The notes beneath the pieces were generated by a model, which saw nothing but the letters and a program-made list of their open reading frames with translations, searched no databases and was not told where the DNA came from. A stretch of 64,000 bases of DNA from Mariniblastus sp. (GTDB lineage Bacteria > Planctomycetota > Planctomycetia > Pirellulales > Pirellulaceae): assembly GCA_022447555.1 (NCBI GenBank), contig JAKVBF010000005.1, forward strand, positions 53,528 through 117,527, given 5' to 3'. Of this stretch, positions 28,033-36,841 are shown one piece after another; position 1 is the stretch's first letter; every line of letters starts with the position of its first letter. The position numbers were made by a program, and so were the translations under genes.

Positions 28033-29934
28033 ATGAAGATAACTTTTCGCTCTCGACGGAACTCAAATTTCCCCCTAGGACGAAGCTTGATGCTGTCCGC
28101 TTTCGGGCTCGTTTTAAGTACTTGTTTGGCGAGTGCCCAGACGGAGACGAGGCCCAAAACAGAAGATCTCCTTCCCGAGACCACCGTGCTTTATGTTCAG
28201 ATCGAAAACGTCCGTGACATGCTCGAAAAAATAACGGATTCGAATTTCGGCCGCATGTTGGAAGACGAACAGGTCAGTCCCCTCATTTCCGAATTCTATC
28301 AGCAAGGTTTGGATGCTTATTCCAACGTGGAAGATGCGGTGGGACTTAGTCTAGAAGAGATTCGATCGTTACCGTCCGGTGAGCTCTGTTTCGCTTTAGT
28401 TGCCCCCAAACGCCAAGAACCAGCCCCGGTCGTTTTGATCGATATGGATCCCGAGAACGAAGCGGTCACCAAGGCTTATGAGCGATTCAGAGAATTCGCG
28501 GAGGAACAGGGGGTGAGAGAAGGTTTCGAGGGGGCTGTGGTTGAAGAAGAGGAAACCGAAGAGATTATTTTTGAACGCGTGAATGGTCAGGACGGCCCTC
28601 TCTTTATGTTCCGTAAAAATGGGACGTTGGTCGCGTCGGCCAACGAGCAGGTGCTAAAAGATATTTGGGAGCGTTGGAATGATCGGCCCGTTGAGAAGAT
28701 TCGATCACTGTCTGAAAACCGAAAGTTCGTGACGATCATGAACCGCTGCCGGGGAACCAAGGAGGCTCCGCCTGAAGTGCGCGCCTTTGTGGACCCGATT
28801 GAACTTGCGAGGAGTACAACTCGGGGGAACTTTGGCGCGCAAGCGGCTTTGAACTTTCTTCCAATCCTAGGATTGGATGGTCTACTCGGTGCTGGCGGAA
28901 GTGTGCTATTTCAAGAGCAAGAATTCGAGACCGTTTTTCATGGTCACGTACTGCTTGCCAATCCTCGCAAGGGGGTCTTTGAGATGTTAGCGCTTAAGCC
29001 GGCAGACTACCAACCGCAATCGTGGGTCCCCTACGATACCGTGAATTACGTGACGACCAGTTGGGACGTTCCCACCATGTACGCCGAACTGGAGAAGATC
29101 GTTGACGCTTTTGCCAGTGAGGGAGCGTTTCAGGAGAATGTGCAGACTCGAATTAATGATGAGCTAGGGATCGATCTTCAGTTTGACGTGATCGACCAGT
29201 TGACCGGTCGGATCACGTATGTGCAATGGAACGTGGAACCCGCCCGCGTGAACAGCACCGCCAATATCACTTGTCTTGAGGTTGCCGACCCCGACAAGGC
29301 AGAGGAAATGGTGGACATCTTTGTAGAGCGAATTCGTGAAGATAATGGGGACGATGCAATTGAAGAGGATGAATACCAAGGGCAGTTGTATTGGAAGCAA
29401 TCCGACGCATCGGTGAGCGATCGAGTGGATCGTCGTGCTCGCCGAAATGAAGAGCGAGGTGGTCCCTCGATGGAACTCCGAGCAACCCAAGCCTGTATTT
29501 TATTGCTAAATGATCAATTGATTATCTGCGATAGTGTGGAGGCGATGAAGCGCATTGTCGATACCGATCGAGGCGACGAGCCGGCGATGATTGAAGACGA
29601 GCAATTTTCCTATATCACCGGCAAGATGACCCGTATGCTCGGGACAGACATGCCGGCTGCCTTGTTCTTTAGCCGGCCTGCCGAGCAGATTAAGTTGTGG
29701 CTGGATATCGCAAAATCAGACAACTCATTCGAGCTGATGGAGGAGGCTGCGGTGGATAATCCGGTCGTCGCAGGGCTGATGCGAACGATGGAAGATAATC
29801 CCTTGCCGGATTTTGAGCAGATAAGGCAGTACTTTCCTCCACAAGGTTCGTTCATCACCGACGATGAAACCGGCTACCACATTCTAGCGTTCAGCATTAG
29901 GTCGGAAGACATGCCAGAGGAATCAGACGAATAG
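28033..29934 (+). CDS. Large exported protein of unknown function
   Basis: The 633-residue product starts with a signal peptide (about 1-35, ending CLASA before QTETRPK). The mature part begins LLPETTVLYVQIENVRDMLEKI and has repeated alpha/beta modules of about 100 residues (for example VNYVTTSWDVPTMYAELEKIVDAF and MPAALFFSRPAEQIKLWLDI). The pattern resembles DUF3352-like periplasmic proteins that check substrate abundance across duplicated domains, but I cannot assign a function. It is acidic, with many Glu and Asp. No catalytic motif, metal site or transmembrane helix was seen. A clear terminator at 29957 ends the unit, so it is probably monocistronic. Confidence 0.75.
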   Translation: MKITFRSRRNSNFPLGRSLMLSAFGLVLSTCLASAQTETRPKTEDLLPETTVLYVQIENVRDMLEKITDSNFGRMLEDEQVSPLISEFYQQGLDAYSNVEDAVGLSLEEIRSLPSGELCFALVAPKRQEPAPVVLIDMDPENEAVTKAYERFREFAEEQGVREGFEGAVVEEEETEEIIFERVNGQDGPLFMFRKNGTLVASANEQVLKDIWERWNDRPVEKIRSLSENRKFVTIMNRCRGTKEAPPEVRAFVDPIELARSTTRGNFGAQAALNFLPILGLDGLLGAGGSVLFQEQEFETVFHGHVLLANPRKGVFEMLALKPADYQPQSWVPYDTVNYVTTSWDVPTMYAELEKIVDAFASEGAFQENVQTRINDELGIDLQFDVIDQLTGRITYVQWNVEPARVNSTANITCLEVADPDKAEEMVDIFVERIREDNGDDAIEEDEYQGQLYWKQSDASVSDRVDRRARRNEERGGPSMELRATQACILLLNDQLIICDSVEAMKRIVDTDRGDEPAMIEDEQFSYITGKMTRMLGTDMPAALFFSRPAEQIKLWLDIAKSDNSFELMEEAAVDNPVVAGLMRTMEDNPLPDFEQIRQYFPPQGSFITDDETGYHILAFSIRSEDMPEESDE

Positions 29935-29956
29935 AATCAAAAAACGAAGAATGGAC

Positions 29957-29989
29957 AAGCTGTCCTGTTCACGCAGGTCAGCTTTTTTT
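29957..29989 (+). terminator. Rho-independent terminator
   Basis: Stem AAGCTGTCCTG / CAGGTCAGCTT with a single mismatch and a six-base loop, followed by seven T residues. It lies 22 bases after the stop of the 633-residue exported protein and before trkA. Confidence 0.88.
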
Positions 29990-30090
29990 GTTTTGTTCGC
30001 TTTTTTTGTTTTGGTACTTTAAGGGACTGCTTCGCGACGTGACAATTGTCGGGATTGCGATATCATGTCGAATTCCGTGAAATCAAAACC

Positions 30091-30096
30091 AAGAGG
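30091..30096 (+). promoter_or_regulatory. Shine-Dalgarno deciding the trkA GTG start
   Basis: AAGAGG lies six bases before the GTG at 30103. The protein reads MNVVVLGAGTVG from this GTG, which puts the nucleotide-binding loop at the expected distance from the N-terminus. The upstream in-frame TTG at 30046 has no such site. Confidence 0.7.
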
Positions 30097-30102
30097 CTTT
30101 TC

Positions 30103-31440
30103 GTGAACGTTGTTGTGTTGGGGGCGGGAACTGTCGGGACATCGATCGCCGAACTTTTATGTCAGCGTGAAGACAGTGTCACGGTGGTCGACATCGATCC
30201 AAAGCAGACCGCTGCGATCAATGAAAAACTGGATGTGCGAGCCCTTAACGGATCGGCCTCGCAATCTAGCGTTCTATTCCAGGCTGGCATTTCAACGGCC
30301 GATGTTTGCCTAGCGGTGACCGGCAGTGATGAAACCAATATCGTGGGAGCGAGTTTGGCCAAAGCGATGGGTTGTCGACGAAGTATTGCAAGGGTCTATG
30401 CCCCGGTTTTTCGTGATCTGAGTACGTTTGAGTATCAGGAGCACTTTCAGATTGATCGTATTTTGAGTCTCGAGCATTTGACGGCGATGGCCTTAGCCCG
30501 GGCAGTTCGGGATCCCGGAAGTGTCGTGGTCGAACAATTTTCTCGTGGTGGCTTGGCGGTTAACGAAGTGACGATTGGCAAAGAGAGTTCGATCACGGCC
30601 GTCTCCATCGCTGAGTTAAGCTTGCCGTCCGGTATTCGGATCGGAACGATCCAGCGAGACAAATTGATGTGGATCGCCTCAGCAAATGATCAATTACAGG
30701 TCGGCGATAAGGTGATCGTTTTTAGCCGTTCCGAAGATAATAAGGTCGTACGATCCTTGTTCGGTATGGCCAACGGGCGAAAAGGAAGGATCGTGATTGC
30801 CGGGGGTGGAGAAACAGGATTTCATTTAGCTAGATTGCTCGAGCACGAAAATTTCAAGATAACGATTCTGGAAGCGGACGCTGAACGGAGTCAACGATTG
30901 GCATCGGATTTATCCGCCGCCAGCGTGATTGAGTGTGACGCGGCGATTCGAGAAAACTTAGAAGAAGAACGGGTTGGGAATGCCGATGTGTTTGCAGCCT
31001 GTACGGGGGATGACGAAGACAACCTGATGTTGGCCGTGGAGGCGAAGGAACTTGGGGCCCGGCAAGTTCTATGCTTGATGGAAAGGGCCGATTACTCGAA
31101 CATCGTCGATAAACTTGGAATCGATTTGGCCGTGAGTCAACGGGATGTGATGGCCAATCGCGTTCTCTCTTTTTTGACCGAAGGTGCTGTGGTTTCGCGG
31201 TCCAAATTGCCTGGCGGTTTGATTAATATTATTGAACTCGAAGTCGAGGCGAATGCTCCGATCTGCGGCCTGCCGCTGGCCGAAGCGGGTTTGCCAAAGC
31301 GTTGTTTAGTGGTTTCGGTGATGAAACCCGGGTTCGTTCGACTACCAACGGCTGAGGACGTTTTGCAGTCGGGTGATCATCTTGTGATGTTGGTCGAAGA
31401 CGATGTCGTCGAAACCGCCTTGGCCCGTTTTCAGGGCTGA
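30103..31440 (+). CDS. trkA: TrkA, potassium uptake regulatory subunit
   Basis: The 445-residue product holds two tandem RCK units. The first begins VVVLGAGTVGTSIAELL with VVDIDPKQ for NAD(H) binding; the second begins near residue 227 with IVIAGGGETGFHLARLLEHENF and ILEADAERS. Each is followed by a TrkA-C domain (EVTIGKESSITAVSIAEL and LEVEANAPICGLPLAEAG). TrkA sits on the cytoplasmic face of TrkH/TrkG channels and gates potassium uptake. Length agrees with the roughly 458 residues of E. coli TrkA. No trkH is next to it; the downstream neighbour is a convergent glycosyltransferase gene. Confidence 0.95.
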   Translation: MNVVVLGAGTVGTSIAELLCQREDSVTVVDIDPKQTAAINEKLDVRALNGSASQSSVLFQAGISTADVCLAVTGSDETNIVGASLAKAMGCRRSIARVYAPVFRDLSTFEYQEHFQIDRILSLEHLTAMALARAVRDPGSVVVEQFSRGGLAVNEVTIGKESSITAVSIAELSLPSGIRIGTIQRDKLMWIASANDQLQVGDKVIVFSRSEDNKVVRSLFGMANGRKGRIVIAGGGETGFHLARLLEHENFKITILEADAERSQRLASDLSAASVIECDAAIRENLEEERVGNADVFAACTGDDEDNLMLAVEAKELGARQVLCLMERADYSNIVDKLGIDLAVSQRDVMANRVLSFLTEGAVVSRSKLPGGLINIIELEVEANAPICGLPLAEAGLPKRCLVVSVMKPGFVRLPTAEDVLQSGDHLVMLVEDDVVETALARFQG

Positions 31441-31473
31441 TTCTATTGATTAGCCATTGGGTTTCGTGGCGTT

Positions 31474-32784
31474 TCAGTTAGTGGTATCCGACGTTTTGTG
31501 AGACAATAAGTTGGTGTAAAGCTGCAGGTATTTTTCTGTCTGAGTACGAATGTCAAATTCTGCTTCCATCATTTTTCTTGCTTGGTCACCCATGGTTCTG
31601 CGAAGCATGGGCTGCTCCGCCAGCCAAGCTATTTTGTTTGCCAAGTCGGTTTCGTTGCCGAGTTCTGCAAGCAGCCCCGTGACCTCGGGGAGTACGTATT
31701 CAGGAATCCCACCCGCGTCAAAACCGATGACGGGCGTTCCACAGGCCATCGCCTCAAGTCCGATTTGCGGTTGGTTATCCTCGCGCGATGGGACGACGAC
31801 GATGTCGCATGCGGAGTAGAAAAGCGTCTGTTTTTCCAATGAATCGATGTAGCCAAAGTGGTGGATCGACGGTAACTGGTTGGATCCGACCGGGATTTGG
31901 CCGGAACCAAATACCAAGCATTCGATTGCTTCGTTGGGGGCGAGTTGTTCGAGCGCAGGTAGCAGGTGGTGAAAACCTTTTCGTTCATTGTTGATGTCTT
32001 CTGCTCCAAACCCAACTAGGACCGCGTCGGTTTCGAGCCCCAGTTTTTGGCGGGCATGTTGTTTATCTACAACTTGATATTGGTCCAATTCAAACCCAAG
32101 ACGAATCACGTGGAACGTCGTTGATTGGGGCCAGATTGGACTTTGCTTTGCAAGGTCTCTCAGCCACTTACTGGGTGTCACGATAGTCAATTTTTTGGAA
32201 CGAAGAGCCTTTTGTTTTACGGAAAAGCTTTGCCGTGATACGTCTTTGAAACACGGATCGGCTAATTGGGGGCAATGACCACAGCCCTTTGTATACTGGT
32301 GGCAACTGCCGCTGTAGTGACAGCCACCCGTTAGGGGATTCATGTCATGCAACGTCCAAACGATCGGCACCGCATCAGGGATGGACGCAAAAAACGAGGC
32401 ATAATCAATGAAAAAAGCCATCCAGTGCAAGTGCACGATGTCCGTTTGATATTGTGGCCAATCCAGACGTGTTTTGACTGGTAACTCTGCCATTGAAAAC
32501 ACTTCTAGGTTGGAGGGGCGCCCCGCAACATGCTGATCATAGCCTCGGTGTATTTTTCGTTGCCTCGACTTTTCGAATCTTCTCGTGAGGGGTGCTAACC
32601 ATCCCTCTGGTTCATCATCGAGAAATGCGACCTTTTGATAGGTAGAGTTCTGTTCGAATGCTCGATCGGCCTGATGATAGAGAAAGCGACTGTGTGTACC
32701 TTGATCCAGCATCTGCCGGTGGAGACGTTTGGCCGCGGCAGCAGCTCCACCGTAGGGGAACGTGTTGAAGTGATTAACGTTCAA
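31474..32784 (-). CDS. Glycosyltransferase family 4 protein
   Basis: About 436 residues with the GT-B fold. The N-terminal glycine-rich loop is YGGAAAAAKRL, the Cys/His-rich block TGGCHYSGSCHQYTKGCGHCPQL (near 170-190) is typical of WcaC-like transferases, and the C-terminal donor site has EDNQPQIGLEAMACGTPVIGF, an E-x7-E motif. It probably adds a hexose to a surface polysaccharide precursor on the cytoplasmic face. I chose TTG 32784 (MNVNHFNTFPYGGAA) because it lies at the usual distance before the acceptor loop and avoids overlapping the upstream gene. An open frame runs back to 32907 without similarity. It follows the GT-A-like gene by 40 bases and converges on trkA. Confidence 0.88.
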   Translation of the reverse strand: MNVNHFNTFPYGGAAAAAKRLHRQMLDQGTHSRFLYHQADRAFEQNSTYQKVAFLDDEPEGWLAPLTRRFEKSRQRKIHRGYDQHVAGRPSNLEVFSMAELPVKTRLDWPQYQTDIVHLHWMAFFIDYASFFASIPDAVPIVWTLHDMNPLTGGCHYSGSCHQYTKGCGHCPQLADPCFKDVSRQSFSVKQKALRSKKLTIVTPSKWLRDLAKQSPIWPQSTTFHVIRLGFELDQYQVVDKQHARQKLGLETDAVLVGFGAEDINNERKGFHHLLPALEQLAPNEAIECLVFGSGQIPVGSNQLPSIHHFGYIDSLEKQTLFYSACDIVVVPSREDNQPQIGLEAMACGTPVIGFDAGGIPEYVLPEVTGLLAELGNETDLANKIAWLAEQPMLRRTMGDQARKMMEAEFDIRTQTEKYLQLYTNLLSHKTSDTTN

Positions 32785-32824
32785 GTTACCGCCGTCAAGG
32801 CAAAGACAGTTGATCGTGTTCGGA

Positions 32825-33703
32825 TCAAGCTGCCCGGTTTTGTGATTCCAAACGATTTTTAGCCAGCAACATATTTTCAAACATGGCCCGATGACCACGG
32901 CGAACAAAACAGACTCGGATACGACGCCGAAGGTTTTCGATTCGATCTTGGATCGGTATCCAGGCCGCCGAATTTTGCTCCTTTTGGGTCAATGGTTTCA
33001 GGCAAGACTCGATGAATTCGTCTTTTTCCTGCATGAATCCATGGAGGAGGACTTTGTCCGGATCCAATAAGTCTCGGCGAACGCGGTCCAGCGTGGAAAA
33101 AGAAATTTGCTTCGAGGCTTTTACTTGGTCTTTGGCTTGGGCATGTTGGTAGACGGCAACATCGAAGACGCCCTCCCTCGCTTCGGGGGGCATGCGTTTG
33201 GCAAAGTCCGTCGCATAACACGCGCCCCCGTTAACGTGGGGAGCCAAGATTAGTTTAGGTCGGCGCAGAAATCGGTGTTTGAAGACTTCGGGCACGTAGC
33301 ACCCCATCATTAGGGGAGGCTCCGAGGCGTACCATTCCGCCGACAGGCGGTCGAGCCAGTCAGGCTTAATGGGAGCCATGTCTGATTCAAGCCACAGGCT
33401 GAAGCCATCGCTCATCGCAAACTTTTCAGCGATGAATTCCATGGCATCCCAATACATGGCGGTAGGGCCTTCGGGGTATCCAAATACTTGGGAGGGGCAT
33501 TGGAAGGAAGTGCATGGCCCCAGTTTAGAGTACGCCTCGTACAGTATTTCGCTCGGCTCTCTCCGTGGACTGCATGCCAACAGGTAATGAACATCTACTT
33601 CAGGCTTCGGATAGCTGCGAAGTTTCTCCGCGATTTTTAGGTACCTTGTTATTTCATCGTCACAAAAATAGGGGAGGATGACAATGTGTTGATTCTTTGA
33701 CAT
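32825..33703 (-). CDS. Glycosyltransferase-like protein (GT-A-type), unassigned
   Basis: The 292-residue product begins HIVILPYFCDDEITRYLKIAEKL. An acidic ESDMAPIKPDWLD segment near 110 could be the DxD-type metal/nucleotide-sugar site, followed by GGACYATDFAKRM and the C-terminal basic RRRIRVCFVRRGHR. The family is not recognised with certainty. The layout and its position between a GT4 gene and a divergent polysaccharide gene argue for a sugar transferase of the same cluster. It is transcribed with the GT4 gene (40-base spacing) and is divergent from the 614-residue gene across 210 bases, where promoters for both should lie. Confidence 0.6.
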   Translation of the reverse strand: MSKNQHIVILPYFCDDEITRYLKIAEKLRSYPKPEVDVHYLLACSPRREPSEILYEAYSKLGPCTSFQCPSQVFGYPEGPTAMYWDAMEFIAEKFAMSDGFSLWLESDMAPIKPDWLDRLSAEWYASEPPLMMGCYVPEVFKHRFLRRPKLILAPHVNGGACYATDFAKRMPPEAREGVFDVAVYQHAQAKDQVKASKQISFSTLDRVRRDLLDPDKVLLHGFMQEKDEFIESCLKPLTQKEQNSAAWIPIQDRIENLRRRIRVCFVRRGHRAMFENMLLAKNRLESQNRAA

Positions 33704-33914
33704 GAGGCTGGCTTTCAGATCGCGCGGGCGACTTCTCTAAATTCGTGCACCAAATTTTCTACCCAAACAGAACGCGGACCGTCAAGAACAAACCGTCAGC
33801 AGCGGTGCTAGCAGTTGCCGTCTTGGCAGATTTAGTGGCCTTTGGAATTGACCGCGGTAAATCAAAAAACTTAGGATAGAAAGACCTCGAATCGCTACGC
33901 ACAGGAGCCATGGA

Positions 33915-35759
33915 TTGGCTAATTTTTTCCTTATCGATCAGTCGCTTGAAAAACTCGGCGGTCATCACTTCGATTATGTTCGTTGTGTCGCCGAAGCGTG
34001 TCGATTGCGTGGATTTAAAAATACAATAGGAACGAATCACCGTTTCCAAAAAGATGATGGACTAAAAAAATTCGGCAAAATTCGCGGCGTGTTTCGCAAC
34101 ACGACCTACCTATCCGATAGTTACCTTTCGGGATTAAGGCATCTGACCCGTTCGGGGGATCGGTTTCTCGAGTTGGAGACGCGAGAGGACCGTCATATCT
34201 TGAACCCTCGGTTAAGTTGGCGAAGGTGGCGGCATCGAGCCCGCCGCGCGTCTTTCGTTCAGCGGTTCGCGGACGACTGCAAAACCTTTTTCGATTCGGC
34301 CGTGTTCACCGATCAGGACCACGCGTTTTTCACAACCGTTAACGAAATCGAATTGATGGGGCTCGCGAGCTTTTTAGCCAAGCACCCGGAAACAATTGAA
34401 GCTAATTGGCATTTGCAATTTCATTTCAATCTTTTCGAAGGTCGCACGCCAGAATATGAATCACAGCAGCAGGTAGCGAGGATTGTCCAACGCTGTTTTG
34501 ACTCCGCGTTAGCGCAAGTCCCTTTTCATAAACTTCGCTTTTATACGACGTCGGAGGCCTTGGCCGACCAATACAATCGTCTGGGAGCGGGAGATTTTGA
34601 GGTTCTGGCTTATCCCGTAAGACCAGATTTTTTCTGTCAACCGAAAGAGCCGCTGGTGGTCAGCAGGCGAGCGAGGAAGCCTGAGCCGTCTGCGCCGGAG
34701 CAAATAAAGAGGCCCATCCAGTTTACCTGTCCGGGCGAGTTTCGGCGTGAAAAACGAAGTTCCGAATACCTTCAGTCTTTGGTGAATCATATTTGGGATC
34801 GCCATTTGGCAACCAATCGGGTTCAGCTGGCGATTCAGAGACCTGTTAGGCGCTGGCCGGCCAAAGAGAAGATCGAATTGCATTCACCCGCTGGAGGGGC
34901 CGGCCATGCAACCGATTGGGTCGAGTATTATAATCATCCTCTGGGCGAAGAGGATTATCTGGATTTAATTGCAAACACAGATTGCGGATTGTTATTTTAC
35001 GACAGTCGCGCTTATTACAGTCGTCGCGCCGGTGTTTTGGGAGAATTGCTCAGTAGCGGAAAGCCTGTGATCGTTCCCGCGGGTTGTTGGTTGGCTGATC
35101 AGCTTCAAGAATCGATTTTGTCGCATGTTGCGGCAGAGACCAAAAATAATCGGGTAGCTCATTTGCGTTTGCCGCAGCTGAACTGGAGTGCGCAAAACGT
35201 GCCCTTGCCTGGCGGCGTCTTGTCATTTGATCAAACGCGGCATCCATTCTCTTTTTGTTTTAATTGCGATATCGATGAGCCCGCGAGATTTGATGGTTTT
35301 ACGATGAAATTTGGTTGGCACTGGCCGCGTTCGCGAGGCGTCTACTGCAGGGTGCAGTCGGATTTTCTAAACGGGGAGGGGGACGTTGTTCAAACCTCCG
35401 TCCAAGTAGTTGGACACCCGAGTCAAGGTAGAGACCCGGCAGTTTTATTTCAGTGTTTAAAGCCATTTGATAGTGTGCGGGTGCAATTGACCAATGCATT
35501 CCATGATTCGATGGCGAGTATCAACGATTTGGAAATCCATTGCTTGTACCATGGGCACGCTATTGCCAAAGGGGCGGTCGGCGTGATCGCGGCGGATCTC
35601 CAGGAGGTGCCTAGGGCGGTTGATGAAATGGTGGAACATTTTAAGCATTATCGGGCTTCGGCAGAAGCGTTCAGTCAATCCTGGCGAAACATGCATGAAC
35701 CAGGGCATACCATTGATCACTTGGTCGCATCGGCTGCCCCGTTGAGCCGGGCCGCTTAG
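33915..35759 (+). CDS. Glycosyltransferase-like protein of unknown family (614 aa)
   Basis: I do not recognise a named family. The N-terminus NFFLIDQSLEKLGGHHFDYVRCVAEACRLRGF looks like the acceptor half of a GT-B enzyme, with a GG loop followed by a helix. Residues 340-400 (GLLFYDSRAYYSRRAGVLGELLSSGKPVIVPAGCW) look like the donor-binding half, with a Glu and a SGKPVIVP strand as in GT4 proteins. The last 200 residues add a beta-rich domain (SFCFNCDIDEPARFDGFTMK) that could bind carbohydrate. The start is TTG at 33915 with GGAG about seven bases upstream. galE begins 21 bases after the stop, so UDP-galactose supply and this gene are probably linked. Confidence 0.6.
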   Translation: MANFFLIDQSLEKLGGHHFDYVRCVAEACRLRGFKNTIGTNHRFQKDDGLKKFGKIRGVFRNTTYLSDSYLSGLRHLTRSGDRFLELETREDRHILNPRLSWRRWRHRARRASFVQRFADDCKTFFDSAVFTDQDHAFFTTVNEIELMGLASFLAKHPETIEANWHLQFHFNLFEGRTPEYESQQQVARIVQRCFDSALAQVPFHKLRFYTTSEALADQYNRLGAGDFEVLAYPVRPDFFCQPKEPLVVSRRARKPEPSAPEQIKRPIQFTCPGEFRREKRSSEYLQSLVNHIWDRHLATNRVQLAIQRPVRRWPAKEKIELHSPAGGAGHATDWVEYYNHPLGEEDYLDLIANTDCGLLFYDSRAYYSRRAGVLGELLSSGKPVIVPAGCWLADQLQESILSHVAAETKNNRVAHLRLPQLNWSAQNVPLPGGVLSFDQTRHPFSFCFNCDIDEPARFDGFTMKFGWHWPRSRGVYCRVQSDFLNGEGDVVQTSVQVVGHPSQGRDPAVLFQCLKPFDSVRVQLTNAFHDSMASINDLEIHCLYHGHAIAKGAVGVIAADLQEVPRAVDEMVEHFKHYRASAEAFSQSWRNMHEPGHTIDHLVASAAPLSRAA

Positions 35760-35780
35760 GTTTTTACAAAGGCACGTTTT

Positions 35781-36764
35781 ATGCGAGTTTTAGTAGTAGG
35801 TGGAGCAGGTTACATCGGTTCTCACATGGTCCGCCTTCTCGATCGTGCAGGACACCAAGTGGTCGTATTAGATAACCTCTCGACTGGGTTCGAAAAAGCG
35901 GTCACCGCGGGTGATTTGGTCGTGGGAGATATGGCTGATTCAGCTCTGGTGGAATCCGTTCTAAAGAAGCATCGGATTGAGGCGGTGATGCATTTTGCCG
36001 CCTTTGCATTGGTCGGCGAGTCTGTGGAAAATCCTGCTAAGTATTATCAAAATAACGTGGTGGGGACTTTATCCCTGCTGGAGTCGATGCGACGCTGCGG
36101 GGTCACCAGAATCGTGTTTTCGAGTACTTGTGCCACGTACGGGGTGCCTGAGGTTTTGCCAATTCGCGAGACCTCGAATCAGGCTCCGGTGAATCCCTAC
36201 GGTTTTACGAAGCTGGTCTGCGAACGTGCATTGCAGGACTACGCGCATGCCTATGATTTTGGGTTTGCAGCGCTTCGGTACTTCAACGCGGCCGGGGCCT
36301 CTCCGGTGGGTGATATCGGCGAAGACCATGATCCGGAGACCCATTTGATCCCAATTATTTTACAGGTCGCTCTTAATCAGAGAGAATCGGTAACGATCTT
36401 CGGGGACGATTGGGCAACCCGCGATGGGACCTGTGTGCGGGACTATATTCACGTAGACGATCTGGGTGCGGCTCACCTGGCCGCTTTGGAAAAGCTCGAG
36501 CCGGGTAAGGGATTAAAGATCAACCTTGGATCGGGGCGGGGATACAGTGTTCGCGAAGTGATTGACTGTTGCCGTCAGGTGACGGGGATCGATATTGATT
36601 TCGAGATCGGCTCGAGGCGTGCTGGTGACCCCCCAGAGTTGGTGGCGGAACCCGTTTTGGCTAAAGAGCTACTAGGTTGGACGCCTCAGTACGATGAGAT
36701 CCAAGCGATTGTCGAAACGGCTTGGAAATGGCACCAGCAGCATCCAAGTGGTTACAACAGCTAG
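35781..36764 (+). CDS. galE: GalE, UDP-glucose 4-epimerase
   Basis: The 327-residue product is an extended-type SDR. GGAGYIGS at residues 7-14 binds NAD, SSTCATYG carries the catalytic Ser near 113, and NPYGFTKLVCER carries Tyr and Lys near 140-144. The later ALRYFNAAGA and RDYIHVDDLGAAHLAAL match GalE. It interconverts UDP-glucose and UDP-galactose in the cytoplasm and supplies donors for the surrounding glycosyltransferases. Length is typical (325-340). It is probably cotranscribed with the 614-residue gene. A hairpin (GGCACA-CTTT-TGTGCC, 36798-36813) lies between it and the convergent GT2 gene, but with no T-tract. Confidence 0.93.
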   Translation: MRVLVVGGAGYIGSHMVRLLDRAGHQVVVLDNLSTGFEKAVTAGDLVVGDMADSALVESVLKKHRIEAVMHFAAFALVGESVENPAKYYQNNVVGTLSLLESMRRCGVTRIVFSSTCATYGVPEVLPIRETSNQAPVNPYGFTKLVCERALQDYAHAYDFGFAALRYFNAAGASPVGDIGEDHDPETHLIPIILQVALNQRESVTIFGDDWATRDGTCVRDYIHVDDLGAAHLAALEKLEPGKGLKINLGSGRGYSVREVIDCCRQVTGIDIDFEIGSRRAGDPPELVAEPVLAKELLGWTPQYDEIQAIVETAWKWHQQHPSGYNS

Positions 36765-36841
36765 TTGCTGAGTCGATCTTTGGTACAGGCTCTTTAGGGC
36801 ACACTTTTGTGCCAGGCCGTTCCGTTGTTCTCTAAGGCAGA

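Noticed and set aside
36798-36813. Hairpin between galE and the GT2 gene as a terminator
   Set aside because: The stem is only six base pairs and no T-tract follows on either strand.
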